Below are positions 27,721-36,900 of a stretch of 64,000 nt of DNA, one piece after another. The notes below the pieces were generated by a model that searched no databases, was not told where the DNA came from, and was given only the letters and a program-made list of their open reading frames with translations. The stretch covers positions 4,602-68,601 of the forward strand of contig JBNKVX010000008.1 of NCBI GenBank assembly GCA_050299435.1, in the 5' to 3' direction. The stretch is from 1162T-S-0a-05 sp050299435 (lineage in GTDB: Bacteria; Pseudomonadota; Gammaproteobacteria; Pseudomonadales; Cellvibrionaceae). Position 1 is the stretch's first letter; the number at the start of each line of letters is the position of its first letter. Both the position numbers and the translations under genes were made by a program.

Positions 27721-28931
27721 ACAACACGCTCCTTCACCCAATTCAACTCTCGAGCAATTGCTCGCTCAATATTGGGTTCTACCAGTTCCTTGGGCAAGAG
27801 ATCAAAGGTATAGGTTTCAACTTCAAGATGAGGGCAAACCCAGTTCAACTTTAGATATTGCAAGAACTCAATCAGTTCATTTTGCGTTGTTCGCAAGGTT
27901 TCTAGTTGTTCTACAAAGACGGGAACATGAAAGTGACTACGAAATTGCGCTTTTGAAGCGGAAAATGCTGTAGCTGCTTTCAATGCTTCGGGAAGGTCCA
28001 AATAAAAATGGATATCACCGCTTTCGTCAACCAGGGTGCTTTGGTGTAAATAAATATTGTCAGCATATTTTTCGAAAACTTTTAAATTTTTCGAATCGAG
28101 GCTCGCCTGCAAAGCAGTAGTTAATTGGATTTTATGGATAGCTATCTTTGCGCTTTGCAGTGCTTCACACATGGCGACAGCACTTTCAAACATCACGGCG
28201 GCATGGCAGGTGTCAACACAGACGCCCAGATATCGTTGTATTGTTTCAAAATCACAAGCCGATTCTTCTAGGCCTTTTTTTGCCAACATGCCGAGGGATT
28301 TTTCGCTAAAAATACGACGCTCGAAAAATTGCAATACATCTTCAGTGCATTCAAGGAAACACGCCGGTTCAGGCTCCAGCGCTAACTTTATACATTTCCC
28401 TGTTTTCTGCTCAAGCTCATGCGCAAAGATCAACCAGTCAATCAAAAAGCCGTGGGCAAGCGAAATCTTTTGCTCATCAATAAAATTGGATTTAAAACCT
28501 AGTGGCACAGTGGAAATACTGCCTACATTTAGATCCTCATCATCCACATCTAATAAGTCAGCAAGTATCTTCGCCAAGTTCTTCGTGTAGTCTAAACGTT
28601 CCGGGCTAGACCAATCCGGCAAATACACTTTTTCTTTTATTTTTTCACTATGAAAAGTTCCAAAAGGAAAGCCATTAATTGTAAAGACGTAAAGATTCTC
28701 TTGCTTTAGCCACGCAATAAATTGTTGAAACTGAACTTGATCTTCAATTAATTCATTTGCAGCCAAGGCCGATAATCGCAGACCCAAACCAAAGCGGTCA
28801 TCTGCACAAACTTGTTTTTTTATTTGTGGGAGATGACGCTGTAAATTCGCGAAGTGGTCATGCCAACTTTCACCAGGATGGATGTTACTGCAATAAGTCA
28901 GATGACTGTGCGGCCGCTCGGGAATTCTCAT
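27717..28931 (-). CDS. eboE: EboE: TIM-barrel metabolite traffic protein
   Basis: 404 residues, xylose-isomerase-like TIM barrel (LTYCSNIHPGESW at the N-terminus; LALEPEPACFLE near 180; GVCVDTCHAAVMFE near 235; FRSHFHVPVF near 325). The Glu, Asp/His and His set fits divalent-metal binding as in sugar-phosphate isomerases or endonuclease IV folds. The start overlaps the end of eboD by 47 bases. EboE is named a metabolite traffic protein in genome annotations because ebo clusters have been tied to moving a precursor to the periplasm in scytonemin-making cyanobacteria; the reaction is unknown. Confidence 0.88.
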   Translation of the reverse strand: MRIPERPHSHLTYCSNIHPGESWHDHFANLQRHLPQIKKQVCADDRFGLGLRLSALAANELIEDQVQFQQFIAWLKQENLYVFTINGFPFGTFHSEKIKEKVYLPDWSSPERLDYTKNLAKILADLLDVDDEDLNVGSISTVPLGFKSNFIDEQKISLAHGFLIDWLIFAHELEQKTGKCIKLALEPEPACFLECTEDVLQFFERRIFSEKSLGMLAKKGLEESACDFETIQRYLGVCVDTCHAAVMFESAVAMCEALQSAKIAIHKIQLTTALQASLDSKNLKVFEKYADNIYLHQSTLVDESGDIHFYLDLPEALKAATAFSASKAQFRSHFHVPVFVEQLETLRTTQNELIEFLQYLKLNWVCPHLEVETYTFDLLPKELVEPNIERAIARELNWVKERVV

Positions 28932-30738
28932 AAAATTTTAATTTGTCGCGCGCGCGTAATAGCGCTTCTGTATTTATTTGATCAAGCTCAACTGTTGAAC
29001 CGATACCTGTCAGCAAAGTAATGCACAAATTCCCACCTAAGTGTTGCCGAAATTCTTCCAATCCTTTTAACAAAACACTTTCAGCTTGATTATTTTCCCA
29101 GGCTAAAGCCGGGTGCCAAACTTTAAAGCCCAGCGCACTGATAAGTTTAATCACGCGTTCAGCCACTGCCTGCTGACATAAATTAATTTCCGCTGCGTAG
29201 AGCGCATCCAAGGCCATCCCAATTGCCACAGCTTCACCGTGCGAAAGCTCATGCTGAGTCAAAGCTTCAAGCTTATGAGCCGCCCAATGACCGTAATCTA
29301 ATGGCCGTGCACTACCTTGTTCAAAAGGATCACCCCCAAAACAAATTTGCTGCAAATGCAGCTCTGCACAGCGACGAATCAAAAATAGACTGGCTTGTTC
29401 ATCTCGGCAGTTCAGTTTGTTTTTTGATTTTTCTATCCAGTAAAAGAATTTGGCATCACGAATTAGCGCGACTTTAATGGCTTCGGCAAAGCCTGAACGA
29501 AAATCACGCTTAGACAACGTCTTTAAAAAATCAAGATCATTAATAATGGCAGTCGGCACTGCAAAACTACCGTATAAATTTTTTATACCACGAGCGTTAA
29601 TGCCATTTTTTACTCCCACTCCGGCATCATTTTGTGCCAAGACGGTGGTGGGCATGCGAACAAGTCGAATTCCGCGATGAAAAGTGGCGGCCGCATAGCC
29701 GACTGCATCCAAAACGCCTCCACCACCAATTGCAATCACATAGGATTGCCTATCGAGGGCAACATCGAGCATTTGCTCATACATATTATCTATTTGTATT
29801 TGTGTCTTTGCTGCATCCCCACCGGGAACAATGTGTACCCGGGAAAAATTTTGTATATTGTGAATGCGACAATAATCTTGAATTTCGTTTTCTAGTTTTG
29901 GTCTGGCGCGATGCAAGCCCTCATCGAGATAAAACAGTGCCTGCACTTTATTTGTTGCGTCACCCGATTTATCACTGTGCAGTAAGTCAGCCAAACAGGC
30001 ATTTTTTTTATCAAACACGCCGTGAGTAAAGTGTAAGGGATATTGAAATCGTATATTAAATTCCGGCTTGAGTGTTTTATATGCCGCCGCACCGGAGCTA
30101 GTTCGATGTGCGACTTTTTTCCAAAGCAAAAGAATACAACCCGGTAAAGCAACACTGGCGACAAATGCAAGAATGAAGGAAGTCTCCTGTGCTGCCCAGG
30201 TCGCAATACCAGCATACACCAAAGCGATAGCGGCGTTGCCTAAAGCGGTTACCAAAACAAAACGCGGAAGTGGCATTTTTACCCAGCCCGCAGCAATCAC
30301 TGATGCCTCAGCCATCACCGGTACAGCGCGTAAATAAATCAAAGCCCACAATCCCCAACGCTCACTGAGCTCCTGGGCGCGTTGCAAATCCTTTTCATTA
30401 AAAAATCGTCGCAAAAGATGATTTTGAGATACCACCCCCAGGTAGTAGGCGAAGCAACAGGATAAACACAGGCCGAACCAAACCGTAAGAAAACCCAAGC
30501 CGAAGCCTAAATTCAAAACAGAGGCAACTGCGATGACGCTTGAGGGTATGGGGAGTAGCACATCTGCTGTTAGGGCCAACACAGCAAATAGGCCAACAAG
30601 CGTCGATGATTCACCTTGCAGCAAGCCTGCAAACAAAGTATTTAGTGGCGCCTCAAACAACAGGTGAAGCACGATAATCAGGGTGAAAACTGCCAAAAAG
30701 GGGACAGTCCAATTCACAAGGGAAGAAACACGGTGCAT
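28885..30738 (-). CDS. eboD: EboD: DedA/VTT membrane domain fused to 3-dehydroquinate synthase-like domain
   Basis: About 617 residues from ATG 30738 (GAGG 6 bases upstream; the frame opens at a TTG four codons earlier). Residues about 30-210 form a VTT/DedA-type membrane domain (RWGLWALIYLRAVPV, GWVKMPLPRF). Residues about 230-600 are a sugar-phosphate cyclase: GGGGVLDAVGYAAATF for NAD, MPTTVLAQNDAGVGVKNG for phosphate, and zinc ligands in GFAEAIK, GHWAAHKLE and SHGEAVAIG all intact. It should cyclise a sugar phosphate; it need not make dehydroquinate, as 2-epi-5-epi-valiolone-type synthases share this fold. First gene of the ebo operon. The membrane fusion links the product to a membrane lipid or export step (inference). 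Confidence 0.88.
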   Translation of the reverse strand: MHRVSSLVNWTVPFLAVFTLIIVLHLLFEAPLNTLFAGLLQGESSTLVGLFAVLALTADVLLPIPSSVIAVASVLNLGFGLGFLTVWFGLCLSCCFAYYLGVVSQNHLLRRFFNEKDLQRAQELSERWGLWALIYLRAVPVMAEASVIAAGWVKMPLPRFVLVTALGNAAIALVYAGIATWAAQETSFILAFVASVALPGCILLLWKKVAHRTSSGAAAYKTLKPEFNIRFQYPLHFTHGVFDKKNACLADLLHSDKSGDATNKVQALFYLDEGLHRARPKLENEIQDYCRIHNIQNFSRVHIVPGGDAAKTQIQIDNMYEQMLDVALDRQSYVIAIGGGGVLDAVGYAAATFHRGIRLVRMPTTVLAQNDAGVGVKNGINARGIKNLYGSFAVPTAIINDLDFLKTLSKRDFRSGFAEAIKVALIRDAKFFYWIEKSKNKLNCRDEQASLFLIRRCAELHLQQICFGGDPFEQGSARPLDYGHWAAHKLEALTQHELSHGEAVAIGMALDALYAAEINLCQQAVAERVIKLISALGFKVWHPALAWENNQAESVLLKGLEEFRQHLGGNLCITLLTGIGSTVELDQINTEALLRARDKLKFYENSRAAAQSSDLLQ

Positions 30739-30879
30739 AACCAACCTCAATACCGCTATTTTTGTTATTTAATTGTTATCAATTTGTTGTCTTACAAACA
30801 TGATTTTTAATATTTAACATACATCAGCCCTCTCACGAATGGCACGAAAAGGCGTTCTAGGATAATGGATTCGCGAGTG

Positions 30880-31224
30880 TAATGCCAATGACGTCAAGGC
30901 ACGGCGATGGCGACTTCCAGCGCTTCAAACCAGTCGAGATAGCGCTTGATATTGTTACCTGTGTAATGCGTCCCTGCTGGGGGCACATCTGCTGAATATC
31001 CAGCTTTCGGACTCCAGCAATCCAGTCATTTTGGCCTGATTTGAGGGCATCCAACGCTGGTGAAACAGCTTCATCCTGGGAATATGTTCATCGAAATCTT
31101 CCACTTCCAAAGGCGCCCCGTCTGCTTCTAATGCAGCTCCAACATCTCCGCTCATAAGAATCTTTGCTTCCGGATCGTAGACATGGAAATTTCCAGATGG
31201 TCGTACCAAGCGATTTGCACACAC
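30880..31224 (-). pseudogene. Decayed C-terminal fragment of ODP-type metallo-beta-lactamase-fold gene
   Basis: Three minus-strand frames together rebuild one C-terminal part: first PSGNFHVYDPEAKILMSGD ... VEDFDEHIPRMKLFHQRW (31205-31030), then WIAGVRKLDIQQMCPQQGRI (about 31017-30960), then NNIKRYLDWFEALEVAIAV (about 30960-30900). This is the order seen in intact ODP-domain proteins (flavodiiron-like oxygen-binding proteins). At least two frameshifts separate the parts and the N-terminal half with the HxHxDH motif is missing. The remnant starts at the stop codon of the DUF1566 gene and fills much of the gap upstream of eboD. Confidence 0.75.
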
Positions 31225-31728
31225 TTAATCAAGATTTCGTACAAGTCTTAACATCTTTAAACGAATTCTTTCATCATAAGTGGGCAGGCCAAACTGAAAA
31301 TCCACATACCAGGAGTAATGGGTGTAAAAATGATAAGGGGAAGAAGTCCATACATGTGACGAGAGCGCACCCGGGAAAACCTCAAGATTGATGGCAGGGT
31401 TGGCGCACTGGGTTTCAACCAAAGTACTGAGTTCGCGAATATTAGGTAAGCGCCATTCGCTTTGATGTGTATTCAAATATAAAAGTGCTTCTGCCCAGTT
31501 CAAGGCTATGGGTGAGCCTTGCTCACATGCAGACCCTTCCAAACCTTCGAGACAACGCTTCCAAACCAAATGCGTTTTTGTATCTGTAAGCGTGTTATCC
31601 GAATTCACAACAAAACGTACACTAGGTGTAGATGCTGGAATCGATTCACGCTGACAAACTTGTTCTGCCTGTAAATAAGCACACAGAAAAATACTCAGGA
31701 GCAAAAGCAGCAATTGATCTTTTTGCAT
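31225..31728 (-). CDS. Secreted DUF1566 (Lcl C-terminal-like) protein
   Basis: 167 residues: signal peptide of about 21 residues (LLLLLLSIFLCAYLQA), then a single DUF1566 domain (VWKRCLEGLEG, LYLNTHQSEWRLPNIREL, VWTSSPYH, LRLVRNLD). These domains are C-type-lectin-like folds of unknown binding target found in secreted proteins. It starts 4 bases after the neighbouring DUF1566 lipoprotein and shares its domain, so the two are paralogues or partners. The conserved WRxPxxxEL motif is present. Confidence 0.78.
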   Translation of the reverse strand: MQKDQLLLLLLSIFLCAYLQAEQVCQRESIPASTPSVRFVVNSDNTLTDTKTHLVWKRCLEGLEGSACEQGSPIALNWAEALLYLNTHQSEWRLPNIRELSTLVETQCANPAINLEVFPGALSSHVWTSSPYHFYTHYSWYVDFQFGLPTYDERIRLKMLRLVRNLD

Positions 31729-31732
31729 TAGC

Positions 31733-32536
31733 TCATTCCCAATCTGTCACTAAACGCAAACTGCGGCTATTGTCACGTTTTAATTGCGCAGTGAATCCAA
31801 ACTGAAAACTGACTCCCCAAGCCATACCAGGCTGATTAACAACCGGCGTATAGCTCCAATAAAAATTATTTTTTGTGTTGGGAAAGAAATCTGTGTCTAT
31901 GGCTGGCATACTGCGGCCAAAGTGAATCAGCGTCTCAAGTTCAGAACGATTGGGTACACGCCAGTTGGTGTAACCGCACAAACCCTGCTTATTAATACGA
32001 CTTACAAACTCTTCGATATTGCAGTAAGTTGCTGGTTGATTTCGCACATAACCAGCACATTGTTCAGAGCGCGCATTCCAATCGCCAACTGCACCACCGT
32101 TCATTTTGGGTTGTGCGTTATACCAGGTGAATAGATCGTCGGCATCATGGAGACCATGATTAGCATAATTCCCATCACCTTCTTCCTTAACTTCCCATAA
32201 CAGGCCACTGACTTTATCGCGAACACAACTCCAGTGTGGCGCATTTGCTACGAGCGATGATCCGGTTTTATCAATTTTTTGATAAGAAAATGCAGGGCGA
32301 TTTTTATTTTTTGCATCGGCCCCTTGATTGCAGTCTTGATACCGAAGTAAATCACCTTCGCTAAGTTCTCCGTCAGCAAGTTGCTCTAAATTAAATTTTG
32401 CTTTGCAGGTGTCGTTAATATCTTTGGGGTAATTCCCTCCCCAGGTGATACCCGTATCATTAAGCACAGGGGTTGTGGATGGTTTTTCACAAGAAAACAA
32501 AAATAAGACTGAGAATATAAAAAGTAAATATTTCAT
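31733..32536 (-). CDS. DUF1566 lipoprotein
   Basis: 267 residues from ATG 32536; the lipobox FLFSC puts the lipidated Cys at 16, so it is probably outer-membrane anchored. The domain shows RDKVSGLLWEVK, WRVPNRSELETLIHFG and SRSLRLV, typical of DUF1566, with extra Cys pairs (SEQCAG, ATYCNIE, GLCGY). An in-frame TTG at 32566 would start inside the hairpin upstream. It follows a terminator-like structure after the DUF1552 gene, and no Shine-Dalgarno is evident before the ATG, so expression may be lower than that of the genes before it. Confidence 0.75.
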   Translation of the reverse strand: MKYLLFIFSVLFLFSCEKPSTTPVLNDTGITWGGNYPKDINDTCKAKFNLEQLADGELSEGDLLRYQDCNQGADAKNKNRPAFSYQKIDKTGSSLVANAPHWSCVRDKVSGLLWEVKEEGDGNYANHGLHDADDLFTWYNAQPKMNGGAVGDWNARSEQCAGYVRNQPATYCNIEEFVSRINKQGLCGYTNWRVPNRSELETLIHFGRSMPAIDTDFFPNTKNNFYWSYTPVVNQPGMAWGVSFQFGFTAQLKRDNSRSLRLVTDWE

Positions 32537-32542
32537 ACAGAG

Positions 32543-32586
32543 AAAAAAGGCACTTCCCGAACGCAATAAAGCCGCGCCGGGAAGTG
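32543..32586 (-). terminator. Rho-independent terminator after the DUF1552 gene
   Basis: On the minus strand CACTTCCCG (32586-32578) and CGGGAAGTG (32559-32551) form a 9-base stem with an 18-base loop, then CC and six T (32548-32543). It begins 6 bases past the DUF1552 stop and ends 7 bases before the DUF1566 lipoprotein ATG. Confidence 0.7.
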
Positions 32587-32592
32587 GCCTAC

Positions 32593-33843
32593 TTAAACGA
32601 GTACCCCAGGAATTACATTATTGGCATAGCCTTGGTAATTGGGGTGTTCATCCGCACCCAAAGCCACTGCCGCCGTGTGAATCATATTAAGAGGTGTATA
32701 GCTTGCACTTCCTGAGTTGGAAACACCGCGCTGAATCGCACCTCCACCTCCGGCCATCAACAAGGGCACCTCATTGGAACCGTGACCGTCGCCATCTCCC
32801 ATGTCCGTCACCTCGCAAACAATTGTTGAATCAAGCAATCCAGCATTTTTCAATGCACTGATCACATTCGCTGACAAACTACTCATATGCGCGCGCGTTT
32901 CACGAAAATGCGGATAACTCGGATCACCATTATTGCCACCATGAATACTTTGGTGATAAATACCTGTAAATCCAAGATAGGGAAAAGCAAATTCCCCCTG
33001 ATGATTACCAAAAGCAATGGAAGCCGAGGATGTTAAATTACATTGAAAAGCTAAAGTGATGATTTCTGTTTGTAATGCTGCTTGCTGTTGAAAAGTGGCA
33101 TATTCCAGAGGGAATTGTGCAGGGGGTGATCCCGCATTACACGAGCCTGGATTCTGATTGAGATCATTCAGCCGTTGTTCGGTTTCTTCAATTGCAGTGA
33201 GATGCGAATCTAAACGTTGCAACTCGTAATTACCCAGTTTATTTTTTAATGCATCCAGCGCGCCTTTGTGGGCATCAATAATATTTTCTTTAGGATTACC
33301 ATTGCCGCCCCCACTACCGCCGTTGCCAAAAAGACGATTAAAAGCATTAAAGGGATTATCTTCAAAAGGAACCTCAGTATTATTGTCTCGCGTCAGGTAA
33401 CCATGACCATTACTGTGCACACCAAGATTGATGTAAGGAAAGGGATTGTTTTCACCAATGGTTCGCCCCATGTTGACGTCGAAGCTGTCTCCAGTCCATT
33501 GGTTGTTAATGATAGTCGGCATTACACCGTGACCCCCGCGGTGATGACTCATGTTTCTTAAAAAATTACAGTCGCTTGCCACAGCCTGATAAGGTTGCGA
33601 CATTGCCGGAAAGGAACTGAGATTAGAATTAGGGTACCAGTGCGCAGGAATTGCGCCGTCCGGACAATAAATCATAACCGATTTATTCGGTCCGCTCTCC
33701 TGCGCTTCAGCTAATCGACTTAACATCATACCGCCCACTAAAGGTGAAGCACGCAGAAGTGCACGAGATATCCCCGCTGATGTCAGAATTTTAATTAATT
33801 CCCGACGATTTTTATCAAATTTATTTTTGTATCGTTTTTTCAT
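32593..33843 (-). CDS. DUF1552 secreted protein
   Basis: 416 residues. The N-terminus has a twin-arginine-like signal (KNRRELIKIL, then a hydrophobic stretch ending LAEAQE). The body matches DUF1552 (VMIYCPDGAIPAHWYP, NMSHHRGGHGV, FGNHQGEFAFPYLG, VCEVTDMGDGDGHGSNEVP, GGAIQRGV). DUF1552 genes are regularly paired with DUF1592/1588/1585 genes, and here the pair is directly upstream. Family function is unproven; the alkaline-phosphatase-like fold and Tat export suggest a cofactor- or metal-bearing periplasmic enzyme. Confidence 0.85.
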   Translation of the reverse strand: MKKRYKNKFDKNRRELIKILTSAGISRALLRASPLVGGMMLSRLAEAQESGPNKSVMIYCPDGAIPAHWYPNSNLSSFPAMSQPYQAVASDCNFLRNMSHHRGGHGVMPTIINNQWTGDSFDVNMGRTIGENNPFPYINLGVHSNGHGYLTRDNNTEVPFEDNPFNAFNRLFGNGGSGGGNGNPKENIIDAHKGALDALKNKLGNYELQRLDSHLTAIEETEQRLNDLNQNPGSCNAGSPPAQFPLEYATFQQQAALQTEIITLAFQCNLTSSASIAFGNHQGEFAFPYLGFTGIYHQSIHGGNNGDPSYPHFRETRAHMSSLSANVISALKNAGLLDSTIVCEVTDMGDGDGHGSNEVPLLMAGGGGAIQRGVSNSGSASYTPLNMIHTAAVALGADEHPNYQGYANNVIPGVLV

Positions 33844-33874
33844 AATTTAAACCTACTGTTTTTATTCGATATTG

Positions 33875-33909
33875 AAAAAGCTTGTGGGCGCGGTGACTGA
33901 ACACCGCGC
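33875..33909 (-). promoter_or_regulatory. Intercistronic hairpin between the giant gene and the DUF1552 gene
   Basis: GCGCGGTG (33909-33902 on the minus strand) and CACCGCGC (33895-33888) form a perfect 8-base GC-rich stem with a 6-base loop, then 8 bases and five T. It could be a leaky terminator or a stabilising 3' end for the upstream message. Confidence 0.5.
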
Positions 33910-33916
33910 TTCGACA

Positions 33917-36900
33917 TTAGCGTGACCAGGCTTTACGGAATCGCACCGCATCCATCACGCCCATGCTTTCCAACATCGCTCGTGGGCTCTCTTGTAACAT
34001 GGTGTTTGTAAGGCTTTGTACTTCACAGGCATAACCGTTTTGTTCCACCGCATCCAGTGTTGGCCCTTCAGGATTACTCACGTCAATGCCATCAACACCG
34101 ACACCAATAACGTAGCGGAATAAATTTTGCGGTACGCAGGTTTGTGCGCTCGGCAAGCTAGTGAGTAAAGCGCCTAAACCACGTGTGCCGTTAAAATTCA
34201 CAAATACGCCTTTATCGTTGAGATTCTCAGGTGCATACAACTGACCGGAAGCATCAATAGTATTGCCATTCAAATCCGTCGCTCTCGGATTCCCGACCGG
34301 GTTGAAATCCTCCATACCGAAACCCAGCGGATTAATCCATTCCGCGTGACACACCTGACATTCATTCGCACTGGTGATTGCTTCATATTTCATACGATTG
34401 GTCGTAGTCGGATCTGCTAGCAATTCGGCGAATTCTTCCAATGCTTGTGCACGACCCAGCGCGACGCCTGCCGGTGGTTGCGGTTGGTTTTGACACAGCA
34501 TTCTGCGACGAACGCGTACTGAGCGCCGAATCGGCGACGTTTCCACATCCTCGGCCCAACGAGACATAAATGCACCGTTAGCTAAAATGCCGCCGCGATT
34601 TGTGGTGGTCACTTGCTGAAAATTATTTCCACTTATACCGCTAATGCCATAGTGTTGTGCTAAAGGCCCATTAACGAAGGTAAAGTCTCCATCGTATAAA
34701 GAGTTAAAACTTTCGTTAGAATCCAACATGACATGTGCGAACACTTCACGAATTTCCTGCTTCATGTGTGGAATCAAGGCATCAAAATTACTCCAGGTTG
34801 CGGAATCTTTCGGCGAACTTTCCAAACGCTCGGTATCCAACCAGTGGGCAACAAAGTCACCCATTTGCTCACGGGCTCTTACGTCATCCAGCAAACGCTG
34901 AGCCTCCTGCAAAATACTGTTTTCACTGCGCAATTGATCGTTGGCCGCTTTTTGTAAAGCTGTGCTGTCTGGCGTGGAACCGGTAAAGGTGTACGCCAAC
35001 CAGGTTGCCATCTCGTACGACGTTAATTCATAAGCATCGGAATCAATTTGATTGTTGGTTCCTTGCTCACCAATTTCGTGACGATAGAGAAATTGCGGCG
35101 AAGACAGCATCGCCTCGAGCGCCATTTGAATACCTGCTTTCACGTCACCATTTGTGACAGAGCCATTCGCCATATTCAAATAAATACTGCGCTCATTATT
35201 GTCGAGTGGCCTGCGGAATATTTGCGTGGCAAAATTATCGACGAATTGATTGGCACAACTTTGATTAAAGTTACCTCCGCAATTTAAAGCCGGTGAAAAA
35301 TTTCTATCCGCTGACCATTGCGCTAATTCTTCTGCAACAGTGAGATAACGATCGTAGGTGCTCGACACAACCGCAGCTTGGGTATTGTTAATAAAATATC
35401 CCACGACTGCGTCCGAACTTAAACCATCCGCTGCATCGAAATTAACACCAAGCAGATCCTCAACAGAATTTTGATATTCAGAACGCGTGAGCAATTTGAT
35501 TTGTCGCGCACCATAAGGTATTGAATTACAAACAAGATCCTGATTCTGATTCCAGAAAGTATCTTCGAGATAGTCCGCGACTTTTTCCGCACATTCCTGC
35601 CCACAATTTTGTGGACTAATGCGCGGCATTTCTGCAATAACAAAATCAATAAAGGTTTGCTTAGGTCGTGATTCATTCAGTGCAATTCCCACGGTGCCGC
35701 CCGCCGCATCAGCACCATGACATTCAGAACATTCCTGCGCATACCAGTCCGCGCCTGTTAACGTAGACCCGCTAGACGAACTTGAACTGGACGAAGAACT
35801 GCTTGAGGAAGCGCTGGAACTTGAACTGCCAGTTCCACCTGACCCAATACAAGTTGGGACAATGAAACTGCCATCATGCGAACCTTGAAAACCAAAACCG
35901 CCCGTTCCCCCATTGGCAGCTAAGTTACCATTATGACCGACATCACTTGCGGTAACGGTATTGCCGTTTTCAATCAGGTTTACATTCCAGCTCCCGCTGA
36001 GATTGGGCGACTCTGCAAACTGCAAAGTAATTTCCCAACCACTAATGGCAGCATTGCCATTATTTGTAACCGTTACATCTAGCTGATAACCAGAATTCCA
36101 AATATTTTGTCCAGTAATAGCACAGGTCACACCGCCAACGCTTGTGCCGGAACTTGAAGAACTGGAACTGGAACTTGAACTGGAAGATGAACTACTCGAA
36201 CCAGAACCCGAACTTGAACTGGATGACGAACTGGATAATCCACCGTCAGGGTCTAAGCGATAGAGTTCTCCTCCGTAATCCACCACATAAATTTCTCCAC
36301 TATTGGTTTCGCCAAAAGAAGAAATGTTGAGGCTGGTTTGCGCAAGCAGATAACGGTTGTACTCATTTGCAGAAGGATGACCCACGGCCCACACTTCTCC
36401 CACCTCAAAATCGCCCACGATGTAAAAACCATCCAAGCCTGGGATATTGCTACCACGATAAACGTAACCACCTGTTATGGATGCGCCTTCGTTGTGTTGA
36501 TAACCTTCCACGGGATCAATGTACGGCCCACTACTTCCCTCACAACCATAGCCGCTGAGGTTATAACCTTCTCGACAACTCCAACCGTAATTTCCACCTT
36601 TTTGAATAATATTGATTTCTTCAAAAGCGTCTTCACCTACGTCAGCTAACCAAATTGCCCCGGTCAAACGATCGAAACTCCAACGCCAGGGATTGCGCAA
36701 ACCGTAGGCCCAAACTTCATCAAGCGTATTCGGATCATTCACAAAAGGATTATCACTCGGCACACTGTAAGTCTGACCACTATCAACATTAATACGAATC
36801 ATCGTACTCATGAAGTTACCGGGATCCTGACCTCGATTACCCGGGTCGCGCTGTGATCCTCCATCACCAAAGGCTGCATAAAGATAACCATCCGGACCGA

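Noticed and set aside
28057..28590. Plus-strand frame of 177 codons
   Set aside because: Antisense of eboE, Ser- and Cys-rich with no recognisable feature.
30955..31224. Frame of 89 codons as a real small gene
   Set aside because: It is the first part of a broken ODP-domain gene; the rest continues in two other frames.
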